Assembly: GCF_003014595.1 (NCBI RefSeq)
Contig: NZ_PYGK01000001.1
Coordinates: 186,001-250,000 of the forward strand
Direction of reading: 5' to 3'
Source: Chitinophaga ginsengisoli
GTDB taxonomy: Bacteria; Bacteroidota; Bacteroidia; Chitinophagales; Chitinophagaceae
DNA: 64,000 nt
Shown here piece after piece: positions 18,126-27,616 of the stretch (positions are counted from its first letter, which is position 1; each line of letters opens with the position of its first letter). The notes under the pieces are model-generated. The model was not told the DNA's origin. It saw only the letters and a program-made list of their open reading frames with translations, and did not search any database. The translations under genes were made by a program, and so were the position numbers.

Positions 18126-18737
18126 TTATCGTTTCTTGATTCCTCTGACGAATATTTCCGTCAACAATTTCTGCTGTGCTACTATCTTTTCAAATGCTTC
18201 TTTATCTAAGTCGGGGATCGTTTCTGGAAGGCAGCTCATTCCGGCAAACCGCAATCCTTCCATGGCATCCCTATATAATTGTGCTATCGCTACAGGATCA
18301 TCGACGTCAAATTCTCCTGAGGCAACGCCTTTTTCTATGATCTTGGTGAGCATCTTTGCTTCCCGCTCATGAACAGACCGGATGATCTGTTGTATCTCTT
18401 CTGATTTATCATTAAGGATCTTAAACAGTTCCAGACGACTGTAGCGTTCAACGAACTGCTTTTTTATAGCGATAATATTGGTAAAGATCTGTTCAGACGA
18501 AATATCCTTATCTGCTTCTATTTCCTGCTCCTCGAAGAAAGTTTCCCCGATCTTCATCAATACGGCATTATGCAACGCCTTTTTATCGGAAAAGTAATAG
18601 TACAACGATGCCTTCGAGCAACGCAGGTCATCTGCTATCTCATTCATGGTGGTTTTGGACGCACCATAGTGCATAAACCGCTTCAAAGCCGCCTCCAGGA
18701 TTTTCTCCCGCATTTCATCTTTGTTCTCAGCAAGCAT
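18126..18737 (-). CDS. TetR/AcrR-family regulator (first gene of the efflux operon)
   Basis: The 203-residue protein has REKILEAALKRFMHYGASKT followed by IADDLRCSKASLYYYFSDKK, a standard TetR DNA-binding domain. It differs clearly from the neighbouring TetR protein, so the pair is not a recent duplication. Three copies of the motif ACTTTTTGACT (one inverted) lie just upstream of its start and around a promoter-like element, suggesting autoregulation of the whole five-gene operon. Confidence 0.88.
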   Translation of the reverse strand: MLAENKDEMREKILEAALKRFMHYGASKTTMNEIADDLRCSKASLYYYFSDKKALHNAVLMKIGETFFEEQEIEADKDISSEQIFTNIIAIKKQFVERYSRLELFKILNDKSEEIQQIIRSVHEREAKMLTKIIEKGVASGEFDVDDPVAIAQLYRDAMEGLRFAGMSCLPETIPDLDKEAFEKIVAQQKLLTEIFVRGIKKR

Positions 18738-18867
18738 TAACTTTTTGACTTTTTTAGTTTACGGGTCAAAAATAGGAAGATTTCAGATAAAAGTGAAGTA
18801 AGTTGACCATTTAACAATAGATTAACTTTTTGACTCTAAAAGTCAGAAGGTTGAAAAGTCAAAAAGT
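18737..18867. promoter_or_regulatory. cluster of ACTTTTTGACT repeats, probable TetR operators
   Basis: TTAACTTTTTGACT occurs at 18737-18750 and again at 18822-18835. The inverted form AGTCAAAAAGT is at 18857-18867, making a perfect 11-base inverted repeat with 18825-18835. A smaller pair TGACT / AGTCA is nested inside (18831-18845). The cluster surrounds the candidate promoter of the tandem TetR genes. Confidence 0.65.
18767..18774 (-). promoter_or_regulatory. candidate -7 element of the TetR/efflux operon
   Basis: The minus strand reads TATTTTTG, a TAnnTTTG match 30 bases before the first TetR start codon. It is flanked by GTCAA and ACTTTTTGACT motifs that would place a bound repressor over the promoter. 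No ideal -33 box is seen. Confidence 0.45.
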
Positions 18868-18969
18868 CATTTTCTTTAAATCATGATAATTAACTAATTA
18901 CACATCTATCATTTCATTCTAAAATGAGAAAGTCAGCTTTGAGTTCCGACTGGAGCAGGTATTGACACC

Positions 18970-19067
18970 GTACAAACAATGTTCCTCCAATGTTCATCTT
19001 ACGTTAAACTTACGTTCCTGAACGTAGCATGAACGTAAGATAGACATAGAACGAACGTTGTTTGTAC
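18970..19067. repeat. 98-base imperfect palindrome
   Basis: The outer arms GTACAAACAATGTTC (18970-18984) and GAACGTTGTTTGTAC (19053-19067) pair at 14 of 15 positions. The middle arms ATCTTACGTT (18996-19005) and AACGTAAGAT (19032-19041) are perfect. The core TACGTTC / GAACGTA (19011-19026) has a 2-base loop. No T-run follows, so it is not an ordinary terminator. It could be a REP- or MITE-like repeat, a structured RNA or a protein-binding site. Confidence 0.75.
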
Positions 19068-19406
19068 CTGATGAAGACGAAGTTAAAAAGGGTCAATCCC
19101 CAAAAGTCAACTAACTCTGGGAGACAGACCCAGGGGGGATCATTGGCAACGCCACAGACAATCCCCGGGAAAAAGTGAACATTCAAGCCATTCCGGGGTT
19201 ATTTAAAAGGTCGCGGGAGGATTATGGCGCTTAGCGCAACTAACTGGTCGGAGTAGAATCGAGGGCATTTTCGGAGAATGATTAGTTAGCGGCTGGTCTC
19301 AACATTCATGATTTTAGCCGACAAATTTTAACCCTATATCTCAAAAAAACGGTGCTGGCACACTTAGGGCATTGCTTTTGCCTTACATGGGTAAAATCAA
19401 AACGCT
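19068..19406. other. gene-free spacer with short repeats
   Basis: No ORF is convincing here. CAACTAACT occurs twice (near 19106 and 19228), an AGTTAG complement lies near 19284, and a small GCGCT / AGCGC hairpin is near 19218. I see no clear promoter for the following gene. Confidence 0.3.
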
Positions 19407-19886
19407 ATGAAAAAGTTAATGCTTCTTCTGTTAGCTGTAACAGGTTTTACAGCGACAACCATGGCTCAGCAGATCAATGTAAGTATCAATATAGGCAAAC
19501 AACCGGTATGGGGACCAGTGGGGTACGATTACGTGGATTACTATTATCTCCCTGATATCGAAACATACTATTATGTACCAGACAGGGTGTACATCTACCG
19601 GAATGGCAATGAATGGCGCAGGTCAGTAACCTTACCCGCCAGGTACGAACATTTCGATGTATACCATGCACATAAAGTCGTGATTAATGGCGTAAACAGG
19701 CCTTATTTATACCATGACAAGTATCGTAAGGAGTATTATGGTTACAGGAACAAACACGACCAGATAGCCATCCGTGACAGCAGGGAACAGAAATACTTTG
19801 TGAACAGGGACCATCCCGGCCACGGCCAGTGGAAGAATGATAAGCATGGACGCGGAAAACAGGGCAGGGGTCACGACAAACACTAA
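19407..19886 (+). CDS. secreted His/Tyr-rich protein of unknown function
   Basis: A 159-residue protein with a clear signal peptide (MKKLMLLLLAVTGFTATTMAQ). The mature part is rich in Tyr and Asp early (DYVDYYYLPDIETYYYVPD) and ends in a basic His/Gly/Lys-rich tail (HPGHGQWKNDKHGRGKQGRG). It resembles small exported proteins frequent in Bacteroidota; metal binding by the tail is possible but not shown. It is a single-gene unit ended by a strong terminator. Confidence 0.65.
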   Translation: MKKLMLLLLAVTGFTATTMAQQINVSINIGKQPVWGPVGYDYVDYYYLPDIETYYYVPDRVYIYRNGNEWRRSVTLPARYEHFDVYHAHKVVINGVNRPYLYHDKYRKEYYGYRNKHDQIAIRDSREQKYFVNRDHPGHGQWKNDKHGRGKQGRGHDKH

Positions 19887-19929
19887 CATCCCTTCTTTCC
19901 ACAACCCCACACACACCTATTCAATGAAG

Positions 19930-19960
19930 AAGGCCGCTCCGTTCAAGACGGGGCGGCCTT
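19930..19960. terminator. intrinsic terminator between convergent genes
   Basis: AAGGCCGC / GCGGCCTT plus CCG / CGG with one T-G pair give a 12-base stem and a 7-base loop, followed by a T/C-rich tract. It lies between the secreted-protein gene and the convergent aminotransferase gene. Confidence 0.75.
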
Positions 19961-19994
19961 TCTTCTTTTCTTATAGCTTGCCAGTATAATCTGA

Positions 19995-21254
19995 TTATTG
20001 CAGTTTTTCCAGCGCTGATTTCAGCTGGGCGATCATTGCCGGGATCTCTTCTTTCTTACAGGTACCTACGCTGAGGCGATACCATGGAGAGTTTTTAGAA
20101 GAACCGAAAGCATAGAAAGGCACCAGACCCAGTTTCGCCTCGTTCAGGATGTAAGAGGTAACAGCTGCCTGGTCCTGCAGTATGGTGCCATCAGCAGTCT
20201 TTTTACCTGCCAGGTCGATCTTCAGGGTCAGATAGATTGCCGCCTGTGGTGCGATAGCCTCTACAGGATGACCCGCTTTTTTCAAGCCGTCAAATCCTTC
20301 ATAGATTTTCTGCAGGCGTTCTTCTACTTCTGCTTTGAATTTCTTCAGGTAAACATTCACTTCATCCTTGCGACGCAGATAGCGGGCAGCAGCATGTTGT
20401 TCTGCCATCGGGCTCCAGGCGCCTACGTGAGAAAGGATGGATTTCATTTTACCGATTACGTGAGCAGGTCCTAAAGCCCAACCGACCCTTACACCGGTAG
20501 CAGCGAATGCCTTACTCATACCGTCGATGAAAACGGTATAGTCGCGCAGTTCCGGACGGAGAGACACAGGTGTGTAGTGGTGTGTTTCGCCGAAGGTCAG
20601 TACCCAGTACATCTGGTCGAACAGGATGTACAGCGGTTTCTGGTCAGCGCTACGGCTCTTGTTTTCAGCAATCACCAGGTCGCAGATCTCTTCCAGCTGT
20701 TGCTTACCGAAAGCGGTACCTGTAGGGTTCTGCGGAGAACACAGTGCCAGGAGGGTAGCTCCTTTCAGCAATGGTTTCAGTTCGGCAGCAGTTGGCATGA
20801 AGTCGTTTTCTGGTTTTGTTTCCAGTACTACGTGTTCTGCTTCCAGGAAGTGGGTATAGTGGTTATTGTTCCAGGATGGGGTAGCGTAAACTACTTTTTC
20901 ACCCCTGTCAAGAATAGTTCTGAAAGTTGCATAGATAATTGGACGACCACCGCAGGAGATTACAATTTCCTTGGCAGGATCGTAATTCAGGTTTTCGTGC
21001 TCAGCGATAAATTCGCTCACAGATTTCCTTAATTCGGGAATACCGTCAGCAGGAGGGTAGTTAGTAAACCCTTCCTTGTAAGCCTTTATGATCTCTTCCT
21101 CAAATTCAGCCGGAATTGGGAATACCTTAGGGTCAAAATCCCCAATGGTAAAATTGTAGATCTTCTCACCCTTGGCCTGTTTCTCCTTTATCTCACCGGC
21201 CAGCTTAATAATTTCAGACCCGATCAACGTTTCGGCTAAATGAGACAGTTTCAT
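19995..21254 (-). CDS. class I/II pyridoxal-phosphate aminotransferase
   Basis: The 419-residue cytoplasmic enzyme has the fold-type I residues in order: N176 in SPQNPTGT, D213 in LFDQMY, and the Schiff-base lysine K248 in DGMSKAFAATGVRVGW. It belongs with aspartate/aromatic aminotransferases, but the substrate cannot be fixed from sequence. It is a monocistronic gene, divergent from dnaN, with a promoter-like element about 46 bases upstream. Confidence 0.88.
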   Translation of the reverse strand: MKLSHLAETLIGSEIIKLAGEIKEKQAKGEKIYNFTIGDFDPKVFPIPAEFEEEIIKAYKEGFTNYPPADGIPELRKSVSEFIAEHENLNYDPAKEIVISCGGRPIIYATFRTILDRGEKVVYATPSWNNNHYTHFLEAEHVVLETKPENDFMPTAAELKPLLKGATLLALCSPQNPTGTAFGKQQLEEICDLVIAENKSRSADQKPLYILFDQMYWVLTFGETHHYTPVSLRPELRDYTVFIDGMSKAFAATGVRVGWALGPAHVIGKMKSILSHVGAWSPMAEQHAAARYLRRKDEVNVYLKKFKAEVEERLQKIYEGFDGLKKAGHPVEAIAPQAAIYLTLKIDLAGKKTADGTILQDQAAVTSYILNEAKLGLVPFYAFGSSKNSPWYRLSVGTCKKEEIPAMIAQLKSALEKLQ

Positions 21255-21299
21255 AACCCAAAGATTTTTTTAGTTTTAAAAATATTTTTTTTGCGCCCG

Positions 21300-21307
21300 C
21301 AAAGCTA
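21300..21307 (-). promoter_or_regulatory. candidate -7 element for the aminotransferase gene
   Basis: The minus strand reads TAGCTTTG, matching TAnnTTTG, 46 bases before the start codon. No -33 box is evident. Confidence 0.4.
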
Positions 21308-21374
21308 AAGGATATGAACATCATTTAAAAGAAACAGCAAATTTTTTCACCACATCATAATAAAACAACAATCC

Positions 21375-21391
21375 ATTGAATTAAATTCAAT
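21375..21391. promoter_or_regulatory. 17-base palindrome in the aminotransferase/dnaN spacer
   Basis: ATTGAATT and AATTCAAT are perfect inverted repeats around a single A, in an AT-rich divergent spacer of 353 bases. It could be an operator. No cluster of DnaA boxes is seen around it. Confidence 0.35.
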
Positions 21392-21474
21392 AAAACAAGA
21401 CATAATCACCGCTTTGTCTAACATTGCATTTTCCGGTAATATCTGTAAATAGCACGATACTTGACAATTCTTTC

Positions 21475-21482
21475 TATCTTTG
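21475..21482 (+). promoter_or_regulatory. candidate -7 element for dnaN
   Basis: TATCTTTG matches TAnnTTTG and would give a leader of about 120 bases, long for this window. No good -33 box is seen. Confidence 0.45.
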
Positions 21483-21607
21483 TCCGCTTTCTTAAAAAGC
21501 CTTATTTTTAGAGCGGTTAACAAACCCGGAATGCGGACAATAACGTCAGAATCCTTTACAGTACCCGGTTTTGATAAAAAAGCAAAAAGTAAATAACAAT
21601 ATATCAC

Positions 21608-22726
21608 ATGAAGTTTATCGTTTCTTCCTCTACTTTGTTAAAACAATTGCAGCAGATCAGCGGGGTGATTAACTCTAATACGGTGTTGCCTATATTGGAA
21701 GATTTCCTTTTCCTGATCGACAAGAACGAGTTGACTGTAGTGGCTACAGACCTTGAGACTGTCATGAAGGTAAAGCTGGAGGTTGAAGCCAAAGAAAATG
21801 GCCGTATCTGTATACCTGCGAAGATCCTGATGGATTCACTCAAGAATCTGCCCGATCAGCCGCTGACTTTTCATATAGATCTTAATTCTTATGCTGTAGA
21901 GATCACTTCCGACAACGGTAAGTATAAGGTAATGGGCGAAAATCCTGAGAATTTCCCCAAAGAGCCTACAGCAGATGATACCACTTCCTTCACGCTGACA
22001 TCTACCGCACTGGTAACAGCCATCAACAAAACGCTGTTTGCCGTGAGCAACGATGACCTGCGTCCGGCGATGACAGGTGTGTTCTTCGAACTGACCCCCT
22101 CCAGCCTCACATTCGTAGCTACCGACGCTCACCGTCTTGTGAAGTATGTAAGGACCGGTGTAGAATGCCCGAAAGCAGAAACCTTCATCGTGCCTAAAAA
22201 GCCGCTGAACCTGCTGAAATCTGCCTTGCCTGACAACGACAGCGAAATAAAGATCGCCTATAGCCAGAACCATTTCTTCGTAACACATGATGGCGCCCAG
22301 ATGATTTGCCGCCTCATTGATGCAAGGTTCCCTGACTATAAAGTGGTGATCCCAAAAGATAATCCTTACCGCCTTACCCTGGCAAAAAGCGATTTCCAGA
22401 ACGCCCTGAAACGTGTGAGTGTATTCGCCAACAAGAGCACCAACCAGGTAGCCCTGAGCATTACCGGCAGCGAACTCCAGCTTTCTGCACAGGACGTGGA
22501 CTTCTCCTTTGAAGGTAATGAACGTATGGGCTGTCAGTACACCGGCGATGATATGCAAATTGCTTTCAATGCGAAGTTCCTCATTGAAATGCTGAACGCC
22601 GCAGAAGGAGATGAGATCACCATCGAGCTGTCTACTCCTACAAAAGCAGGTATTCTGAAGCCGTCTGAAAAAGAAGAAAACGAAGACCTCCTGATGTTAG
22701 TAATGCCGCTCATGTTGAATAACTAA
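21608..22726 (+). CDS. dnaN: DNA polymerase III beta subunit (sliding clamp)
   Basis: The 372-residue protein has the three-domain clamp pattern and normal length. It begins MKFIVSSSTLLKQLQQISG and contains TGVFFEL, LTFVATDAHRLV and ARFPDYKVVIP, all typical of DnaN, with the C-terminal LLMLVMPLML that lies near the partner-binding cleft. The ring holds polymerase on DNA. It is not next to dnaA or recF here, which is usual in Bacteroidota. It is a single-gene unit with its own terminator. Confidence 0.97.
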   Translation: MKFIVSSSTLLKQLQQISGVINSNTVLPILEDFLFLIDKNELTVVATDLETVMKVKLEVEAKENGRICIPAKILMDSLKNLPDQPLTFHIDLNSYAVEITSDNGKYKVMGENPENFPKEPTADDTTSFTLTSTALVTAINKTLFAVSNDDLRPAMTGVFFELTPSSLTFVATDAHRLVKYVRTGVECPKAETFIVPKKPLNLLKSALPDNDSEIKIAYSQNHFFVTHDGAQMICRLIDARFPDYKVVIPKDNPYRLTLAKSDFQNALKRVSVFANKSTNQVALSITGSELQLSAQDVDFSFEGNERMGCQYTGDDMQIAFNAKFLIEMLNAAEGDEITIELSTPTKAGILKPSEKEENEDLLMLVMPLMLNN

Positions 22727-22765
22727 TCGGTTTTACAACAACTAATAACTTATGTTTATTTGTAA

Positions 22766-22795
22766 AGCAATCTCTCACAAGGAGATTGCTTTTTT
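22766..22795 (+). terminator. intrinsic terminator of dnaN
   Basis: AGCAATCTC and GAGATTGCT form a 9-base perfect stem with a 7-base loop, followed by a T-run. Confidence 0.9.
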
Positions 22796-22960
22796 CTTTG
22801 CCCATGGCCACTTTCAAAAGAATTATTATTTAAAAAGTTCGTAAATTAATACCGTTAAAACAGGACAGTAAGCGACTGATTACCCCAGTTTGATGACCAC
22901 TATTTCACGTTGAAAAAAATCAGGGCATGGTACTTCATGCCGTAAAATTTAAATTCCCAT

Positions 22961-23764
22961 ATGGAAGAATTTTTCAATAATATTCCTTCCTGGTATCGAA
23001 CCGCCTTTCTTGTAGGCGGACTGTTATTGCTGTGGATGATAGAAGGTGCCATACCCCGTCTTTCACTCAAGGTGAATCGCTACCGGCATGCAGGTACCAA
23101 TCTGTTCTTCACATTGACAACAGCCATTGTTAATCTCGGCTTCGCATTCATGATCGTGATGGCATCAGAATGGACCGCAAAGGCACATTTTGGCCTCCTG
23201 TATCTTCTCGCATTACCGGTATGGTTCCATTGCCTGCTGGCCATTATGATGATGGACCTGATAGGCGCTTACCTGGTGCATCTTATCCAGCATAAAATTG
23301 CCTGGATGTGGCATTTCCACAAGATTCATCATATAGATACCGCGGTCGATACGACCACCGCTCTCCGACATCATCCGGTAGAATCTGTATTCCGCGTGGT
23401 AGCCCTTTTACTGGCCATCATTTCCATGGGAGTGCCTATCTGGATGGTCATGTTATACCAGACCATTTCGGCCTTTATGTCGCAATTTAATCACGCCAAT
23501 ATCCGCTTGCCTAAATGGCTGGATAATGCCCTTAGCTTGATCATTGTGTCGCCTGACATGCATAAGGTGCATCATAGCCATTATCAACCGGAAACTGACT
23601 CCAACTATGCAAATATCTTTTCGTTCTGGGACCGCCTGTTCGGCACATTTGTGGTGGTAAATGATGTAACGCGGCTACGCTACGGACTGGATGAATACCA
23701 GGAATCCCAGTATCAGCAAATAGGAACCTTGTTGAAAGTACCCTGGGAAGAACGAAAGCAATAA
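22961..23764 (+). CDS. sterol desaturase / fatty acid hydroxylase family membrane protein
   Basis: The 267-residue protein has several hydrophobic segments and the His clusters that bind the di-iron centre: H107-xxx-H111, H120-xx-H123-H124 (FHKIHH), H137-H138 (RHHP), and HKVHHSHY near the C-terminus. Family members hydroxylate or desaturate lipids using oxygen. In Bacteroidota such proteins may act on sphingolipids, ornithine lipids or carotenoids; which one applies here is not shown by the neighbours. A small membrane protein gene follows after 42 bases. Confidence 0.85.
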   Translation: MEEFFNNIPSWYRTAFLVGGLLLLWMIEGAIPRLSLKVNRYRHAGTNLFFTLTTAIVNLGFAFMIVMASEWTAKAHFGLLYLLALPVWFHCLLAIMMMDLIGAYLVHLIQHKIAWMWHFHKIHHIDTAVDTTTALRHHPVESVFRVVALLLAIISMGVPIWMVMLYQTISAFMSQFNHANIRLPKWLDNALSLIIVSPDMHKVHHSHYQPETDSNYANIFSFWDRLFGTFVVVNDVTRLRYGLDEYQESQYQQIGTLLKVPWEERKQ

Positions 23765-23806
23765 ACAGGTTATGAACTTTTTATTTTCATTTTAATTCAT
23801 AATTAT

Positions 23807-24064
23807 ATGCAACAGCACACCACGTCCACCCCCACAAAAATTGCCTGCTTCGTTTCGATGTTTGCGGGCATCTTTGCTGCAGTATATGCCTTCGTGTCAA
23901 GGAATCCAGGTACCTCATTGGTATTTGGTATTGCTGCAATTGTAGTGGGCGGACTTTCTGTTTTAAAAGCCCACAAAAATATTGATGACACACAGGTAGC
24001 TACAGCAGGTATCTTCATGGCTGTTGTAGCCTGCGCAGTAGCTTTGTGGTTAATGTATCATTAG
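23807..24064 (+). CDS. small membrane protein of unknown function
   Basis: An 85-residue protein with three predicted membrane segments (about residues 11-29, 36-53 and 65-83) and short polar ends. It follows the fatty-acid-hydroxylase-type gene on the same strand after 42 bases. No domain is recognised. Confidence 0.6.
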   Translation: MQQHTTSTPTKIACFVSMFAGIFAAVYAFVSRNPGTSLVFGIAAIVVGGLSVLKAHKNIDDTQVATAGIFMAVVACAVALWLMYH

Positions 24065-24148
24065 TTAGTTCATGACAACTATAGTCTGCAATGCAGGCAG
24101 CAGGCAATATATCGCAATTGTCTGTTGCCTGTAGACTATGGGCCGGAA

Positions 24149-24649
24149 CTATCTCTTTTTACTTTTGACCTTTTTGTATTCTTCGAGGTATCCCTCTGCA
24201 GCTTTGATGGGGAATAATACTAACGAAGTATCTGTTAGTGACTTGATAAGCGTAGTATCTATGACAGCGGCGGAATCTTTCTGCTGCGAGCCCTCTGCAT
24301 GGCTCCAGAACAACAGCGTATCATGCGACACACTCCACTTGTCATATATCATTGAATATGTATTGATCGAGGTAATGGTTCCTTTTTTCTTCAGCAGGAA
24401 TCCCTGTGTAGTCTTGTCTATTCCCCGCACAGGCTGCAGCCATTTGCCCAGCAGCTGGTCTTCAGTGTAGGATATCGTATCCGCTTTTACCAGCGTTACG
24501 GAATCAGTGATCGTTTCAGGAGTGACTGTATCCGTCACATCAATCAGGCTGCTGTCTTCGGGCGTATGTGTTTTCGAGGACGGAGACGGCTGTTGACAGG
24601 CTACGGTAATAACAGTACAGATCACTGACAGGACCAGACATTTTTTCAT
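24149..24649 (-). CDS. lipocalin-like lipoprotein
   Basis: A 166-residue protein with lipoprotein signal MKKCLVLSVICTVITVACQQ (probable lipidated C18), a Thr/Ser/Asp-rich linker, then LLGKWLQPVRG at about residue 66, the typical lipocalin-like opening strand, and further strands ending in LVLFPIK. It may bind a small ligand at the cell surface, but no function is known. A promoter-like element lies so close to the ATG that the mRNA may be nearly leaderless. Confidence 0.65.
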   Translation of the reverse strand: MKKCLVLSVICTVITVACQQPSPSSKTHTPEDSSLIDVTDTVTPETITDSVTLVKADTISYTEDQLLGKWLQPVRGIDKTTQGFLLKKKGTITSINTYSMIYDKWSVSHDTLLFWSHAEGSQQKDSAAVIDTTLIKSLTDTSLVLFPIKAAEGYLEEYKKVKSKKR

Positions 24650-24654
24650 AGTTC

Positions 24655-24662
24655 CAAAGATA
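24655..24662 (-). promoter_or_regulatory. candidate -7 element for the lipocalin-like gene
   Basis: The minus strand reads TATCTTTG, full TAnnTTTG match, ending only 5 bases before the ATG. The expected start of transcription would fall on or next to the A of the start codon. Confidence 0.4.
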
Positions 24663-24699
24663 GCAATAGTAGTTTAACAAATTTAACTACCTTTAAGCC

Positions 24700-24791
24700 A
24701 CTTTAGGGGTGTTTCCCGGTAGTAATACTTCCGGGAAGCTGAGATGAAACCCTCAGTACCTGACGCAGCTCATACTGCCGTAGGGAAAAGT
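24700..24791 (+). ncRNA. TPP riboswitch (THI element)
   Basis: The conserved parts of the thiamine-pyrophosphate aptamer are present in order: AGGGGTG, CTGAGATGAAACCCT, and ACCTGACGCAGC ... ATACTGCCGTAGGGA. A P1 stem can form between ACTTT (24700-24704) and AAAGT (24787-24791), and a variable stem CCCGG / CCGGG lies between the first two blocks. It precedes the thiamine operon by about 60 bases and should lower expression when TPP is abundant. Confidence 0.93.
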
Positions 24792-24820
24792 AGCTGAACT
24801 CTTCTTCATCTTTCCATCCT

Positions 24821-24882
24821 TAAAGTTTATTGTTCACTTAATTCCTTGCAAACATGGAAGTGCTTGTAAACAATAAACTTTA
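24821..24882 (+). promoter_or_regulatory. hairpin enclosing the thiS start codon, possible riboswitch expression platform
   Basis: TAAAGTTTATTGTT (24821-24834) and AACAATAAACTTTA (24869-24882) are perfect 14-base complements. Inside, CACTT (24835-24839) can pair with AAGTG (24858-24862), leaving a 6-base bulge and an 18-base loop that holds the ATG (24854-24856). The right arm is inside the thiS coding region. Lying 30 bases after the aptamer, it could control access of ribosomes to the start. Confidence 0.55.
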
Positions 24883-25057
24883 TGCGGTGCAGCCGGGAAC
24901 CACTGTTGCTGCCCTCTTACAGTTTATTCAACTTTCTTCTGAAAAAGGCGTCGCTATCGCCATTAACAGCCAGGTCATTCCGAAAACCTCCTGGCCCGAA
25001 CAAATCCTGCAAACAGCAGATAAGGTCACGATCATCCGCGCCACGCAGGGCGGATAA
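24854..25057 (+). CDS. thiS: sulfur carrier protein ThiS
   Basis: A 67-residue ubiquitin-like protein ending in the required Gly-Gly (RATQGG). The C-terminal thiocarboxylate donates sulfur for thiazole formation by ThiG. Features include EVLVNNKLYAV at the N-terminus and VAIAINSQVIPKTSW. It is the first gene after the TPP riboswitch. The adenylating enzyme ThiF, needed to load sulfur, is not encoded in this operon. Confidence 0.93.
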   Translation: MEVLVNNKLYAVQPGTTVAALLQFIQLSSEKGVAIAINSQVIPKTSWPEQILQTADKVTIIRATQGG

Positions 25058-25157
25058 GGGCTTATAACCGGTATACAATAATCATGATACGCGCACAGCC
25101 GTGAGGCCGTGGTGTGTCCCTGTGTGTCATCTTCTCAATTCTTACATCCTAATTTAA

Positions 25158-26996
<1,839 letters not shown>

Positions 26997-27001
26997 TACG
27001 C

Positions 27002-27616
27002 ATGATACAGATCATCACACACAGTACATTCCTGCCGGAAGAAACCATCTACTGGCAGCAACTGCTCGCTGAAGGCGCAGACAGCATTCTCGTACGCAAA
27101 CCAGGATGGCCGGAAGCAGACTATGAACAGCTGTTGCTGGACGCAGATCCGTCCTGTTACCATAAACTGATGATAACCGGGCATCCTGCGCTTTGTGAAA
27201 AGTACGGCCTGCAGGGCGTACACTTCAGTGAAGCCGGCAGGGGGCTTGTTAACGGAGATCAGATCAATGGTTACCGGCAGAAAGGATGGCGGCTCAGCAC
27301 CAGCATTCATGCCGCCGAAACCTTGCAGATAGCCAGTGATAACTGGGACCAGCTGTTACTGGCACCCGTGTTTGACAGCATCTCCAAACCTGGGCATACC
27401 AGTGCATTCGGAGAAGGCTTCCGCCTTTCCAAAGACGGTTATAACGGGCAGGTACTGGCGTTGGGAGGAATCGATCATACCACAGCAGCAAAGGCCCGCG
27501 ACATGCAGTTTGACGGGATTGCCCTATTGGGCGCCATCTGGCAGGAACCAGCTACCGCTATCAGCAACTTCCGCCGCATCAGGGATATATGGAGACCAGA
27601 CGCCCTTATGTCCTGA
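27002..27616 (+). CDS. ThiE/TenI-like protein (thiamine phosphate synthase family)
   Basis: A 204-residue TIM-barrel protein of the ThiE/TenI family: GVHFSEAGRG, APVFDSISKPGHTSAFGEGF and LALGGIDHTTAAKA are typical. It lacks the [13 protein letters not shown] segment seen in the second ThiE of this operon, so it is more likely a TenI-like thiazole tautomerase or an unusual ThiE. Its end overlaps the start of thiD by 28 bases, implying translational coupling. Confidence 0.8.
   Translation: MIQIITHSTFLPEETIYWQQLLAEGADSILVRKPGWPEADYEQLLLDADPSCYHKLMITGHPALCEKYGLQGVHFSEAGRGLVNGDQINGYRQKGWRLSTSIHAAETLQIASDNWDQLLLAPVFDSISKPGHTSAFGEGFRLSKDGYNGQVLALGGIDHTTAAKARDMQFDGIALLGAIWQEPATAISNFRRIRDIWRPDALMS

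Noticed and set aside
21255..21607. Replication origin near dnaN
   Set aside because: dnaN is isolated from dnaA and no cluster of DnaA boxes is visible; AT-richness alone is not enough.
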